64,000 bases of DNA from Microcaldota archaeon (GTDB lineage: Archaea; Micrarchaeota; Micrarchaeia; Norongarragalinales; SBBD01): contig JAHJQN010000003.1 in NCBI GenBank assembly GCA_018819225.1, positions 1-64,000 on the forward strand, written 5' to 3'. Below are positions 41,333 through 50,129 of this stretch, in pieces. Below the pieces are notes generated by a model. The model made no database searches and was not told the origin of the DNA. It saw only the letters and a list, made by a program, of their open reading frames with translations. Position 1 is the stretch's first letter, and the number at the start of each line of letters is the position of its first letter. Position numbers and translations under genes: made by a program.

Positions 41333-41722
41333 TCATTCCTCGCTTTCGTAGCAAAGCCCGTCTTCACCGCTACAAAACTCGTTTCCCACGCAACCGCAAT
41401 CCGCTGGACACAAATCGCACCGTTCGTCCGCCTGGCAAATGGCGTCCCCGCATTCCGGTAATGCGAATTCGTCTTCATCCCCAGCCGGAGCAGGCGCCAC
41501 AGCTTCTCCTTCATCGAATAACTCGCCTCCGGAAGGAGCAGGAGTCGCGGTTAGAGATGGAGGTGAAGCCGTTGGAACGGGTTCGTTATCGGGAGTGGGA
41601 AAGGAAGGAGAAGGAGTTGTATCCGCTGTTTTGAATCCCAAATACCAAATGCCTAAAATAATCACTAACGCAATGGCTCCCCACACGAGCAGGTTCACTC
41701 CTTTTCTTTTCAATAATTTCAT
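41333..41722 (-). CDS. Membrane-anchored cysteine-rich small protein (copy 1)
   Basis: A 129-residue protein: basic N-terminus, one transmembrane helix (about 10-28), a Pro/Ser/Thr-rich stalk, an acidic stretch, and a C-terminal domain of eight cysteines (CGDAICQ, ERCDLCPADCGC, FCSG, CYES). CGD...C...CPxDC patterns occur in many archaeal surface proteins. The paralogue at 45057-45464 has the same plan. It starts 16 bases after a large secreted protein, its probable partner at the cell surface. Confidence 0.65.
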   Translation of the reverse strand: MKLLKRKGVNLLVWGAIALVIILGIWYLGFKTADTTPSPSFPTPDNEPVPTASPPSLTATPAPSGGELFDEGEAVAPAPAGDEDEFALPECGDAICQADERCDLCPADCGCVGNEFCSGEDGLCYESEE

Positions 41723-41738
41723 GCAATCAACTTATGAG

Positions 41739-44700
41739 TTAGTCTTGGACACCCGCTACTGCCGGCGTATACGTAGAAACGAGAACAATAACCTCGAACT
41801 CGCCTTTAGAATTCTCTTCAATACCGCAGAAACGTGCTTCAACCCCTTCCATTTTGCCTTCGCCGGCACATAGCACGGACGGAGGAGCCATCGCACAATC
41901 CACAACACTTGAATAAACCTGCAATTGAGTTGAATCATCCAACACGTCCTCGCAGATCTGCGTAGAGATCTCGAAAGGAGTATCGCCTTCCTTTTCATAA
42001 ATGCGTAGAGTCAACTTTTCAAGAAGCGGTTCCGCGTAATCACTTGACGTAAACGGATGGGATAAATGATTGTATGCTGAGATGGGTGTTTTAAATATTG
42101 TGGATAGCTTTCCCGTGTCTCCCAGCTCAATGACTCGTGTCCAAGGTTCCGCTTTTTTAGCTGCAGAAAGCCTGTATGAAACCCAGTATCGGTCACCCCA
42201 AGCGGTTTCAGTCACAATAGTATTGTCTACGGGAATCACGGGGATCGGGGACGTGACGATTGCTGGAGACGGGGAAGGCGTCGGAGTCGCCTCGACAACG
42301 GGTTCGTCAAAAAATAAGGGAATGGATGGATCGCCCGTTAAATGAAACGCGTAGGGGAAAACGTATACATTGGGATTCAGATTTTTAGACGGAATATCGG
42401 GCGAGATCAATTCTCTTTTAAGCACCAACAATGCTTCCCCTAACGTTCCCGTTTTTTGTTTTTCATGAAGACCGGCAAAAATCATTCCGATTAACCCGTA
42501 ATTTTCTTCGATGACTTGAGCATTGCGTTCACTGATGAGCGCCGCTGCGCCCCGGCCTAATGTTGAAGAGATGCCAAGAAGCGAATCATCCCGGCGAGCG
42601 ATGAAAACGATGGGCCGATTTTCAAGATCAAACTTCGGAAAATCTTTGTCGGAAAACGAGCTCAGCATGAAATACGGATTCTTTGAGGTATCTTTCGCCA
42701 ATACAGCGACATCCGTCAAATGACTCGGAAAAAGGGCAATGAAGCTGCTGCCCTCCAACCGATTCACATAGGATTTTGAATCCGTACACGATCCGGTATA
42801 TGAATGAATGCAATAGGGAGGAGAAAACACGCATAATTCGGGATATGCGGAACACCCGTAATGGTCAAAATCAAAATGGTCAATATGATTGTTAAAACCC
42901 TCCACAAACGCATCCAGCCTCACATCGATATATCGCGGATCCACGATCTCCAAGTGTTCCGCCGGGCCAACCACGAGAGGCTTGCGGTTTTCCTTCAAAG
43001 GAGTCAAGGCGTCTGCGGTTTGCTGCAACATGATGGCGAGAGTCGCGGGATCCGAGGCGTCTCCGTTGCGGGGATCAAAACCCGTGATTCGTCCCACCGG
43101 AATTTTTGGAAATACGTCGTTTGGAATCATTCCATACGCATCGTCGGTTTCAAACGATAGGGAACCTCCGCTTGAAGTCTGGTATGTTTTGATGCCAAAG
43201 GGAAGAACTCGCTCATCTCCCAATAATACGACTTGAATCGGATTTACTTTTCTTCGAACGCGATTCACCACGAGCCGGTTTCGCGTGGTTTCATCGTTAA
43301 CACGCTCGAACATCGTTTTGGCGTTAGGATCAAAGGATTGCAGTGACCCCACATCGTCAATAACTGCCAATCGCGTTCTCAACGGATGCGATTCGACGTA
43401 ATTTCTTAAAGCGGCATTCAACGTGGAGTCTTCTAAATCTAATTTCTTACTTGTTAATACTAGATTATCCGCGGAACAAGAAAAGCGGGCCCGGATAGTA
43501 TTCGGTTTCTCCAATATGCCGGGCACGGAAACTTCAACGGCATCGAATACTCCGCACATTTGACACAGGGGGTCATATTCAAATGATAGCGCGAACACGT
43601 TTTCCTTATCCGTGGCTTTAAATGATTCCCCGGCCTTCAAGCATGAGGATGCGGACTCTACGACCTTGAAAAGAATATCCGGATTCTTGAGGATCCAACC
43701 CTTTTCCGATACGGGATCCAAGGATACGAGTTTGAGTTCGGCTTGCGTATTCTTGGAATTAAAAACGAACTCCGAGTTATCAAAGAAAACGCGCTGGGAA
43801 AGTCGCGGTTGCGAATGAGCATCCAAATAGGCCGTATCCAACGGAGATCGCTCCGCACCATTTTCTTCTTCGTAGGAATAGGTCCTGAGACCCGCTCGCA
43901 TATGGTACTCCCGATCCTTGAATTGGAAACCGCAGAACGACACTTCAAATATTTCATCGCGCCCCGGACCGGCACAGCGAATGTAGGAAGGTGAAGCAGA
44001 GCAATCCGCTTTTTCAGATCCTAATAGCCCGTCAGGCTCTTCAATGACTCCGGTGCATAAGACGTTTTTCCCTTCATCATAAAGAGTTAGCCCAAGTTTT
44101 GTGACGCTCACATCCATCGCAGGGGCATATTTAAGGTCGGATGGAAATATCGCGCGATCTATTGTTTGGGAATACCGCGACGTCACTTTATCAATAAATT
44201 GGGGCTTTTCGGGATTCAATGGATCTAATACTCGAACGGTATATGATAATTGGTATCGGTCACCCCACGTTTTTTCCGGGATTTCAAAGACGGGTTCTTG
44301 CTCTAATTGACGTGTTTCGCCTTCTCCGGAAACGAGTTCGATGAAAAAGGTCTTGTCGGAATACCCCCAGTACCGATCGGCATCCCCGCCCCGATCCCTA
44401 ATCGTGGAATAATCAGTATAAGTATGGGCCACGAACACGCGGTATTTTCCGGGCTGCCACGGATTCGTGGTGCGCGCACCCACCCCGGTTGCACCCAAAA
44501 CAGGGCACTCGAACTTGATCTTGAATTTCGAGTTCGCATGCTGATCATCTTGGAATTCATAGCTGCACAACCGACTGCCGTAACGTTCATCAATGGGCAC
44601 TAACGTAACCGTGAGCTTCTCTCCTTTACGCGCGTTCTGCATCTTGACCATAAAGTAAATGCTATCTTCCCCGATCGTAAACTGAGCGGCTTTCTCGTCG

Positions 44701-44957
44701 CGGTAGGAATATCCATCAGGGTTCTCTTCCGTTGCCACAAAAATATCAAACAACGCGGGTTCGCGGGATGGAAGAGATTCTCCGGGAGGAGTCAGTTGAA
44801 CGCTGGAAGTGGGAAGAATGGTCCAGCAAAACAAGGAAGTACTGCAGGCCAGCTCAAGTTCTGAAAATCCAAGTGATTGAGCGTGAGCAGAGAACGGTAG
44901 CAATAGAACAAGAAACACGATGAGTAGAATGAACCGGTTGGGCCAGCGCATGAACAT
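41739..44957 (-). CDS. Large secreted protein with gingipain-like (C25-type) domain (copy 1)
   Basis: A 1072-residue protein with a signal peptide (FILLIVFLVLLLPFSAHAQS). The N-terminal ~470 residues form beta-sandwich-like domains, including a WGDRYQLSYTVRVLD unit. About residues 545-850 look like the C25/caspase-hemoglobinase fold: VVLLGDERVLPFG, DDAYGM and PVGRITGFDP, ending with HLTGDPSIPLFF. Where C25 peptidases have their Cys, PIVFIARRDDS has none, so activity is doubtful. A Thr/Pro stalk and a second WGDRYWVSY unit with CAGEG close the protein. Likely surface-exposed; partner of the small protein 16 bases downstream. Confidence 0.6.
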   Translation of the reverse strand: MFMRWPNRFILLIVFLVLLLPFSAHAQSLGFSELELACSTSLFCWTILPTSSVQLTPPGESLPSREPALFDIFVATEENPDGYSYRDEKAAQFTIGEDSIYFMVKMQNARKGEKLTVTLVPIDERYGSRLCSYEFQDDQHANSKFKIKFECPVLGATGVGARTTNPWQPGKYRVFVAHTYTDYSTIRDRGGDADRYWGYSDKTFFIELVSGEGETRQLEQEPVFEIPEKTWGDRYQLSYTVRVLDPLNPEKPQFIDKVTSRYSQTIDRAIFPSDLKYAPAMDVSVTKLGLTLYDEGKNVLCTGVIEEPDGLLGSEKADCSASPSYIRCAGPGRDEIFEVSFCGFQFKDREYHMRAGLRTYSYEEENGAERSPLDTAYLDAHSQPRLSQRVFFDNSEFVFNSKNTQAELKLVSLDPVSEKGWILKNPDILFKVVESASSCLKAGESFKATDKENVFALSFEYDPLCQMCGVFDAVEVSVPGILEKPNTIRARFSCSADNLVLTSKKLDLEDSTLNAALRNYVESHPLRTRLAVIDDVGSLQSFDPNAKTMFERVNDETTRNRLVVNRVRRKVNPIQVVLLGDERVLPFGIKTYQTSSGGSLSFETDDAYGMIPNDVFPKIPVGRITGFDPRNGDASDPATLAIMLQQTADALTPLKENRKPLVVGPAEHLEIVDPRYIDVRLDAFVEGFNNHIDHFDFDHYGCSAYPELCVFSPPYCIHSYTGSCTDSKSYVNRLEGSSFIALFPSHLTDVAVLAKDTSKNPYFMLSSFSDKDFPKFDLENRPIVFIARRDDSLLGISSTLGRGAAALISERNAQVIEENYGLIGMIFAGLHEKQKTGTLGEALLVLKRELISPDIPSKNLNPNVYVFPYAFHLTGDPSIPLFFDEPVVEATPTPSPSPAIVTSPIPVIPVDNTIVTETAWGDRYWVSYRLSAAKKAEPWTRVIELGDTGKLSTIFKTPISAYNHLSHPFTSSDYAEPLLEKLTLRIYEKEGDTPFEISTQICEDVLDDSTQLQVYSSVVDCAMAPPSVLCAGEGKMEGVEARFCGIEENSKGEFEVIVLVSTYTPAVAGVQD

Positions 44958-45029
44958 GTCCTCGTTCTCTATGATTGAAAAAATATGGAACCAGAGTTAT
45001 TAAATGCTTTTGGAGCTATTGCTCGACCC

Positions 45030-45038
45030 AAAAAAAAA
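45030..45038 (-). terminator. T-tract terminator of the second module
   Basis: A run of nine T on the minus strand, 19 bases after the stop of the gene at 45057, typical of archaeal termination. Confidence 0.5.
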
Positions 45039-45056
45039 GAACGTGAAAAAGTTTCT

Positions 45057-45464
45057 CTATTCGGAGGGATAGCAGACGCCGTTGTCCCCGCTGCAATATT
45101 CTTCTCCCGTGCACCCGCAATCCTGGGGGCACGTGTCACAACGCTCGCTGGATTGACAAGTAAAGTCCCCGCAAGACTCCTCCTCAAACGACTCGAAATC
45201 AAGGGGCATGGGCGCACCGTCCACGACATTATCCGCATAATGTTCGTTATCCAGCAAGGTGAGGGAACCGGTTATCGATTCCGTTGGAATGGGAGTCGCA
45301 ACAATAGCGGGTTGGGTAGGGATGGCAGTAGGTTGAACAGGCCCGGGGCCAATCGGTACCGGCGAAGGTTGGTTGAAACCGAAGTACCAGACAGAGGCGA
45401 GAATGATCACCACGCCGACTGCAATCCATGTTCCCGAAGCCATTCCTTTTTCCTTGTTTTCCAT
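45057..45464 (-). CDS. Membrane-anchored cysteine-rich small protein (copy 2)
   Basis: A 135-residue paralogue of the protein at 41333-41722: one transmembrane helix (WIAVGVVIILASVWYFGF), a Pro/Thr/Ile stalk, then the eight-cysteine domain (CGDFTCQ, ERCDTCPQDCGC, YCSG, CYPS) with every Cys in the same place. It begins 17 bases after the large secreted protein 2 and ends before a T-tract, so the two genes form their own transcript. Confidence 0.65.
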   Translation of the reverse strand: MENKEKGMASGTWIAVGVVIILASVWYFGFNQPSPVPIGPGPVQPTAIPTQPAIVATPIPTESITGSLTLLDNEHYADNVVDGAPMPLDFESFEEESCGDFTCQSSERCDTCPQDCGCTGEEYCSGDNGVCYPSE

Positions 45465-45481
45465 TTAATCATTCACCTCCT

Positions 45482-48400
45482 CTAATTCGCGTTCCCAGCC
45501 GGTTGGACCGTCAACTTCCCGTACTCGGTATCGCCAGTTGTCGCGCCAGGTGCTATCGGAATATCGGCGCATGTGATAGTGTAGGTGCCAGTTGAATCCG
45601 GAGCGTTGAAATGGAATTTTTCGCCATTTATCAACTGCTCTGCTTGATTCTTGAGGACTTGGTTTGCGATTATGAGTCCCGAAGTACAACGCGTAGAACC
45701 CGCCGGGATTTGAATGGTTAATTCGACTTCTTCACCGGGTTTGGCACTGATCGAATTGATATTACTTTGCGTGTTCAACGTCGCCTTCTTTGCTACGGGG
45801 GCAGGCGTAGGCTTAATGTTCTCGGGATTGGGAATCAGGGAAATCGCGGGGTCTCCGGACAAGCTAAGCATGTACGGATTCTTTGAATTCTTTCCGTAGA
45901 TCTCGAGGAGTGCTTCTTTCGCTTTCTTCAAAGCGGTTCCCAAAGGATATGAGACGTATGGGCTAAATATCTTCTTGGGGGAAAGACTTTCTCCCAGGGA
46001 AGCGTACGCTTTGGGCTCGTACGAGGTGTCGCGCACGCTTACCAAAGCACCTGCTCCTTTTCCGATGGTGAACGGCAATGACTTCCAGTCCTCCTGCCCT
46101 CCAACGAACACGATCGCGTCAGAGGAAAGGGTGTACGGCGGAAAGTCGAACTTGCCCGTGGGCGTTTTGTCGTAAAGTAAATCGTATTGCGTGCCCGCCT
46201 GATCCTTTACGGAAACTTCCTTGTCTAAAACGTGGTTTGAAATCAAGGAAAGCATTTTGGCATCCTTAATTTTCTGAATGTATCCATCGTTTGAAAGATC
46301 GCATCCGATGGCGGCTTCACCCAATCCGTATAGGCAGAATGGAGGTGCCATCAGGCATTCCTTCGCGTGGTCCTTGCACGCTTTTCCATCCAAGAAATAA
46401 TTCTCGGAAAATTGCCTCAACTTGTTGACTTCGTCGGGATAGGGATTCCAGCCATCCTTTTCATCTGCCGGACCCACGATAAAGTTCTCCCGATAGTTTG
46501 TAAGGGGCTTGAGCGCCTCCATGGTCTGCTGCATCGCCTTCTTCAACGAAGTCGTATCCGTTGCGTCGTCGCCTTCAAAACCCTGGATGCGGCCCACAGG
46601 AACCGCCAATTGTTTCGAGCCGAACAACATGCCGTAAGCGTCGTCGGAGTTTACCTTCGAATTATCGGAGACCTGCACTTCTCCGAGGGGAAGCACGCTC
46701 TCGTCTCCCAGTATCACTACCTGCTGGGCCTTGGTGCCTAACCGCACCTTGTCCATGGCTTGCATGTATTCTTCCGAGGTAGGATCTTCTGGTAACAGTA
46801 CGGAAGTCAGACCGAAATTGGAATAGAAATCGGGATCCGTGAGAATCACGAAACGCGTGACGTACGGATGTTCTGTCACGTATTTTTTCAACTCGTCATT
46901 CACGGAGGATAGTTTCAACTTGTTTGAAGTCACCACGAGGTTTTCCGCTTGGCACGGGATTTTTGCCGGAACTTGCACGGGCTTGCTCATCATGCCAGGC
47001 ACATTCACTTCAATGGCCTTGAAACCCCCGTCTTTGCAGAACCCGCAGAGCGGATCGTACGTAACCTTTAATGAATAGACGTTGCCGGACTTGGACGCTT
47101 TTTCAAAGCGGTCGGCAACGGTCAGGCAAGCACTTGCCTCGGGAAGCACCTTGAAAAAGATTTGCGGGGTTTTCTTGCCATTCCACCAATCCGCTTTGTC
47201 TATGGTGGCAGCTTTCTCGGCGATCTTATCGCGGGATATGACTTTCAGTTCTCCCTTCAAATTCTTTGAGTCAAATACGAGATCGTCGTAATTAACTTTT
47301 ATTGAAACTGCGGGCAAGGCTTCTTTTCTTCCGTTTGCATATGCTTCGTCGATGCCGGGTCGGTCCATTGGTTTACCGTCATTCGTAAGACCCGCAGCAA
47401 ATGTAAACTCGGCAAGCGTAGCAAGCATGCCGTAAATCCCAGAATCCGCTTTCTCCGGAACTAAGGTGCAATAATCGAGGGATACTACGTTATTACTATT
47501 TGGGGCAGCGCAGTCAAGGCCGGTAGGCGAATCGTGGGGAGCACACGACTTTGCTTGGGAAATAGGAATACCGAATTTGTCCATCAGACCCAATAAACCA
47601 TTTTCATCTTCAACGAAGGACGTACAAAGCGCCTTACCTTGTTCATCAAATATGCTGAGGCCGAGTTTGACGAGCCGAACGTCTAAGCTAGGATCGTATT
47701 CGGTGTTTGTGGGGAAAAAGGAAGGCCACGAACTGGGAATTTCCGTGAATTCTTTGGTGTAGCTCTCGGTCTTCTCTTCGAGCTTATCGAAATCGCGGAC
47801 GAGAATGGAATAGGAGACTTGATATTTAGCGCCCCATGAACTCGGGTCTAAAACATTACCGGTATTCGTTGTGTTTGAAGGAGGGGCAACGGGAGTCGGC
47901 GTTGGTTTAGCGGGTTGGTCTCCGGTGAGCACGATTTTGTAGGCGAGGTTGGTGCGGCCCCAGTAACGGGCAGGGAAGCCGCGCGTAATGGTCTTATAAT
48001 TCTCATCTTCGATGGCTACGTAAACGCGGTATTCGCCGGGCTCGTGCGGAAATGTTTTTCTTTTTTTGGGTCCAAGTACGGGACAGCGGAATTTTACAAC
48101 CGTAACGAAGGGATTATCGGACTGGAATTGGTAGCTGCACAACCGGTGACCGTACCGTTCGTTGACGGGAACCAAATAAACGGACAAGCGCTCGTTCTTT
48201 TTCGTCGCTTGCGTTTTAATCTTGAAGAAAATGGGTTTGGATTCGTCTCCAATCTCAAACGTGGCGCCTTTCTCGTCAAGGTAGTTGGAATCGTCATCCA
48301 CGAAAATATCGAAAAGCGTAGGTTTGGCTTCGGGGAGAACGGGATCGCCACGGTCTACTTTCGGTAAACACGCCGATCCCATCGAAAGACAATCGGTCCA

Positions 48401-48544
48401 GTAGATGGCAGAAGAAAGGGACGGTTCAGAAGGCTTAAGCTGGTCTGGATTAATGAAGTTGGTAGTAACGGCATTCACGTTCGGAGAAATAGAGACCAGA
48501 AGTATCAGGAAAAAAGCAGCGCAACCTATCCAGAACGGTTTCAT
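45482..48544 (-). CDS. Large secreted protein with gingipain-like (C25-type) domain (copy 2)
   Basis: A 1020-residue paralogue of 41739-44957. Signal peptide IGCAAFFLILLVSISPNVNA; beta domains with LVPVNERYGHRLCSYQFQ and YRVYVAIEDE matching copy 1; WGAKYQVSYSILVRD; C25-like core with VVILGDESVLPLG, SDDAYGML, PVGRIQGFEG, SNHVLD and SLSGDPAISLIP. The expected catalytic Cys position reads DAIVFVGGQEDW, again without Cys. The C-terminal ~100 residues (EEVELTIQIPAGS) differ from copy 1. First gene of its module; TATA at about 48583-48590. Confidence 0.6.
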   Translation of the reverse strand: MKPFWIGCAAFFLILLVSISPNVNAVTTNFINPDQLKPSEPSLSSAIYWTDCLSMGSACLPKVDRGDPVLPEAKPTLFDIFVDDDSNYLDEKGATFEIGDESKPIFFKIKTQATKKNERLSVYLVPVNERYGHRLCSYQFQSDNPFVTVVKFRCPVLGPKKRKTFPHEPGEYRVYVAIEDENYKTITRGFPARYWGRTNLAYKIVLTGDQPAKPTPTPVAPPSNTTNTGNVLDPSSWGAKYQVSYSILVRDFDKLEEKTESYTKEFTEIPSSWPSFFPTNTEYDPSLDVRLVKLGLSIFDEQGKALCTSFVEDENGLLGLMDKFGIPISQAKSCAPHDSPTGLDCAAPNSNNVVSLDYCTLVPEKADSGIYGMLATLAEFTFAAGLTNDGKPMDRPGIDEAYANGRKEALPAVSIKVNYDDLVFDSKNLKGELKVISRDKIAEKAATIDKADWWNGKKTPQIFFKVLPEASACLTVADRFEKASKSGNVYSLKVTYDPLCGFCKDGGFKAIEVNVPGMMSKPVQVPAKIPCQAENLVVTSNKLKLSSVNDELKKYVTEHPYVTRFVILTDPDFYSNFGLTSVLLPEDPTSEEYMQAMDKVRLGTKAQQVVILGDESVLPLGEVQVSDNSKVNSDDAYGMLFGSKQLAVPVGRIQGFEGDDATDTTSLKKAMQQTMEALKPLTNYRENFIVGPADEKDGWNPYPDEVNKLRQFSENYFLDGKACKDHAKECLMAPPFCLYGLGEAAIGCDLSNDGYIQKIKDAKMLSLISNHVLDKEVSVKDQAGTQYDLLYDKTPTGKFDFPPYTLSSDAIVFVGGQEDWKSLPFTIGKGAGALVSVRDTSYEPKAYASLGESLSPKKIFSPYVSYPLGTALKKAKEALLEIYGKNSKNPYMLSLSGDPAISLIPNPENIKPTPAPVAKKATLNTQSNINSISAKPGEEVELTIQIPAGSTRCTSGLIIANQVLKNQAEQLINGEKFHFNAPDSTGTYTITCADIPIAPGATTGDTEYGKLTVQPAGNAN

Positions 48545-48582
48545 GTTTCAACCACCATCGAAGGTATTAATATGGTAACCAA

Positions 48583-48602
48583 CTATAAAACATCTTTTAA
48601 AA
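48583..48602. promoter_or_regulatory. Divergent promoters of secreted protein 2 and Brix genes
   Basis: TTTTATAG (minus strand, 48583-48590) precedes ATG 48544 by about 40 bases. TTTTAAAA (plus strand, about 48595-48602) precedes ATG 48635 by about 33 bases. Confidence 0.45.
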
Positions 48603-48634
48603 AGGTTGCGCAGAGGAAAAAAAGAGAAAAAATC

Positions 48635-49111
48635 ATGGGAACGTATTTTTCAACGTCGAGAAGACCGTCACAGCTCACGCGCCGAATCGTGCGCAAGCTC
48701 GCGTACCTGCTGCAAGGCAAGTATGAAAATCGAGGCAAGCGAAGCGGGGAAGAGCTTGCGGAGAGAGCGCAGCACTTTGGTTTCTCACGCGTATGCTTTC
48801 TTTATGAAAAGAACGGAAACCCCAGCGAAATGCAGTTCTTTGACGTGGAAAAAGGATGGCTGGAAGAAAAAGTGCGCGTGCTGGGAGTGAGAGAATTTGA
48901 GCGGAACAAGAGAGCACCGAAAGAATTGCTGTTGAAAGCTCATGATGCGGCAGGAAAGAAAATGAAAGAGCTGTTCATGCTGGAGGATAGCGAAGTGGAC
49001 GGGCTGGAGGAAGAGGAAGCCGTGGTAGTGGAAATGAACGCGCAGCGGATCGCTTTGAAAGCCAAGGGAGAGGCGGCGCTGGAGTTGCGCGTGAAGTTGG
49101 AGAAAGCGTGA
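48635..49111 (+). CDS. Brix domain ribosome biogenesis protein
   Basis: A 158-residue archaeal Brix/Imp4-like protein that binds rRNA during large- or small-subunit assembly. It has the family opening FSTSRRPSQLTRRIVRKLA, then YENRGKRSGEELAERAQHFG and VCFLYEKNGNPSEM. ATG 48635 (MGTYFSTSRR) is chosen over 48572, because the TATA box at about 48595-48602 lies between the two. It is a typical archaeal housekeeping gene and supports the archaeal assignment. Confidence 0.8.
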   Translation: MGTYFSTSRRPSQLTRRIVRKLAYLLQGKYENRGKRSGEELAERAQHFGFSRVCFLYEKNGNPSEMQFFDVEKGWLEEKVRVLGVREFERNKRAPKELLLKAHDAAGKKMKELFMLEDSEVDGLEEEEAVVVEMNAQRIALKAKGEAALELRVKLEKA

Positions 49112-49127
49112 GGAAGTACTCGAAAGC

Positions 49128-49133
49128 TTTTTT
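49128..49133 (+). terminator. Short T-tract after the Brix gene
   Basis: Six T 17 bases after the stop. The same A/T-rich patch may also serve as the TATA region of the next gene (start 49166). Confidence 0.35.
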
Positions 49134-49165
49134 ATTGCTCGTGAATTAAGCGGTAGTGATTGCCT

Positions 49166-49414
49166 ATGCCTTTGAACCCCGAAGTCAAGAAAGCGTTTGA
49201 TAAAGTCCACGCGAAACTCGAGCTATTGAACAAAGGGCAAGAGGAGAGCAAAGAAAAACTGTTTGACCTCGCGGAATTCGACGAGAAAGTGGAAAAGGTC
49301 GTGGAAGAGAAGGTGCTGGAGATCAAGGGAGTCGCGTACATGATTCTCATCATCGTAGCGATTCTATTAGCGATTGTTTTGGGCGCGTTGCTGCGCCTCT
49401 ACTTCGGAGAGTGA
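49166..49414 (+). CDS. Small coiled-coil protein with C-terminal membrane anchor
   Basis: An 82-residue protein: a charged amphipathic helix likely to form a coiled coil (VKKAFDKVHAKLELLNKGQE to EEKVLEIKG), then one transmembrane helix (AYMILIIVAILLAIVLGALL). Not recognised. ATG 49166 is preferred over TTG 49160. It ends 10 bases before the triosephosphate isomerase start and is probably cotranscribed with it. Confidence 0.5.
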   Translation: MPLNPEVKKAFDKVHAKLELLNKGQEESKEKLFDLAEFDEKVEKVVEEKVLEIKGVAYMILIIVAILLAIVLGALLRLYFGE

Positions 49415-49424
49415 AAAAAATAGG

Positions 49425-50105
49425 ATGAAAACACCGGTTATTGCATTGAATCTTAAAACGTACAAGGAAGCCGCGGGGTATAAAGCGGAAAAATTGGCGG
49501 TCATGGCTAAAGAGCTCGCGAATCGAAGCGATAAACATGTGATCGTTTGCCCCCAGAATCCGGAGCTCGCGTATCTGGCACGCAAATATGCGTCGGAGAA
49601 AAACTTCTCCGTTTATGGACAGCACGTGGACGCGGAAAAACAAGGCGCGTTCACGGGAAGCATCGTTCCCGAAACGTTGCGGGATGCCGGCGCGAAAGGA
49701 AGTTTGCTGAACCACGCGGAAAAGAAAGTGGGTTTGGAAACCGTTGAAAAAACCATTGCGCGGGCTAAAGAAGCGGGAATCGAATTGATTGTTTGCGCGG
49801 ATTCCGTTCAAGAAGCCATAGCGATCGCAAAATTTCGCCCGCCGTGCATCGCCGTAGAACCACCGGAATTGATTGGAAAAGGCGTTTCCATAAGTACGGC
49901 TAAACCGGACGCGATATTAAAATGCGTGAAAGAGATTAAGACAATTGACCCGGCCATCGTCGTGCTCGTGGGTGCAGGCGTTTCAACGGCCGAGGATGTA
50001 CGGAAGTCGAGGGAGCTTGGAGCGGAAGGCGTTCTGCTCGCGAGCGCATTCGCAAAGAACAAGAGTCCGCGAACCCTTTTGGAGCAGATGCTGCAGCAGC
50101 TTTAA
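49425..50105 (+). CDS. tpiA: Triosephosphate isomerase (archaeal type)
   Basis: A 226-residue enzyme of the short archaeal TIM type, interconverting glyceraldehyde-3-phosphate and dihydroxyacetone phosphate in glycolysis/gluconeogenesis. ALNLKTYKEA has the catalytic Lys; SLLNHAEKK has the His; AVEPPELIGKG has the Glu and phosphate loop; GAGVSTAEDV binds phosphate. ATG 49425 has a TAGG just upstream; the frame opens earlier but that part overlaps the preceding gene. Archaeal TIMs are usually tetramers. Confidence 0.9.
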   Translation: MKTPVIALNLKTYKEAAGYKAEKLAVMAKELANRSDKHVIVCPQNPELAYLARKYASEKNFSVYGQHVDAEKQGAFTGSIVPETLRDAGAKGSLLNHAEKKVGLETVEKTIARAKEAGIELIVCADSVQEAIAIAKFRPPCIAVEPPELIGKGVSISTAKPDAILKCVKEIKTIDPAIVVLVGAGVSTAEDVRKSRELGAEGVLLASAFAKNKSPRTLLEQMLQQL

Positions 50106-50129
50106 CGAATCCGCCGGCTAACAATAGAA

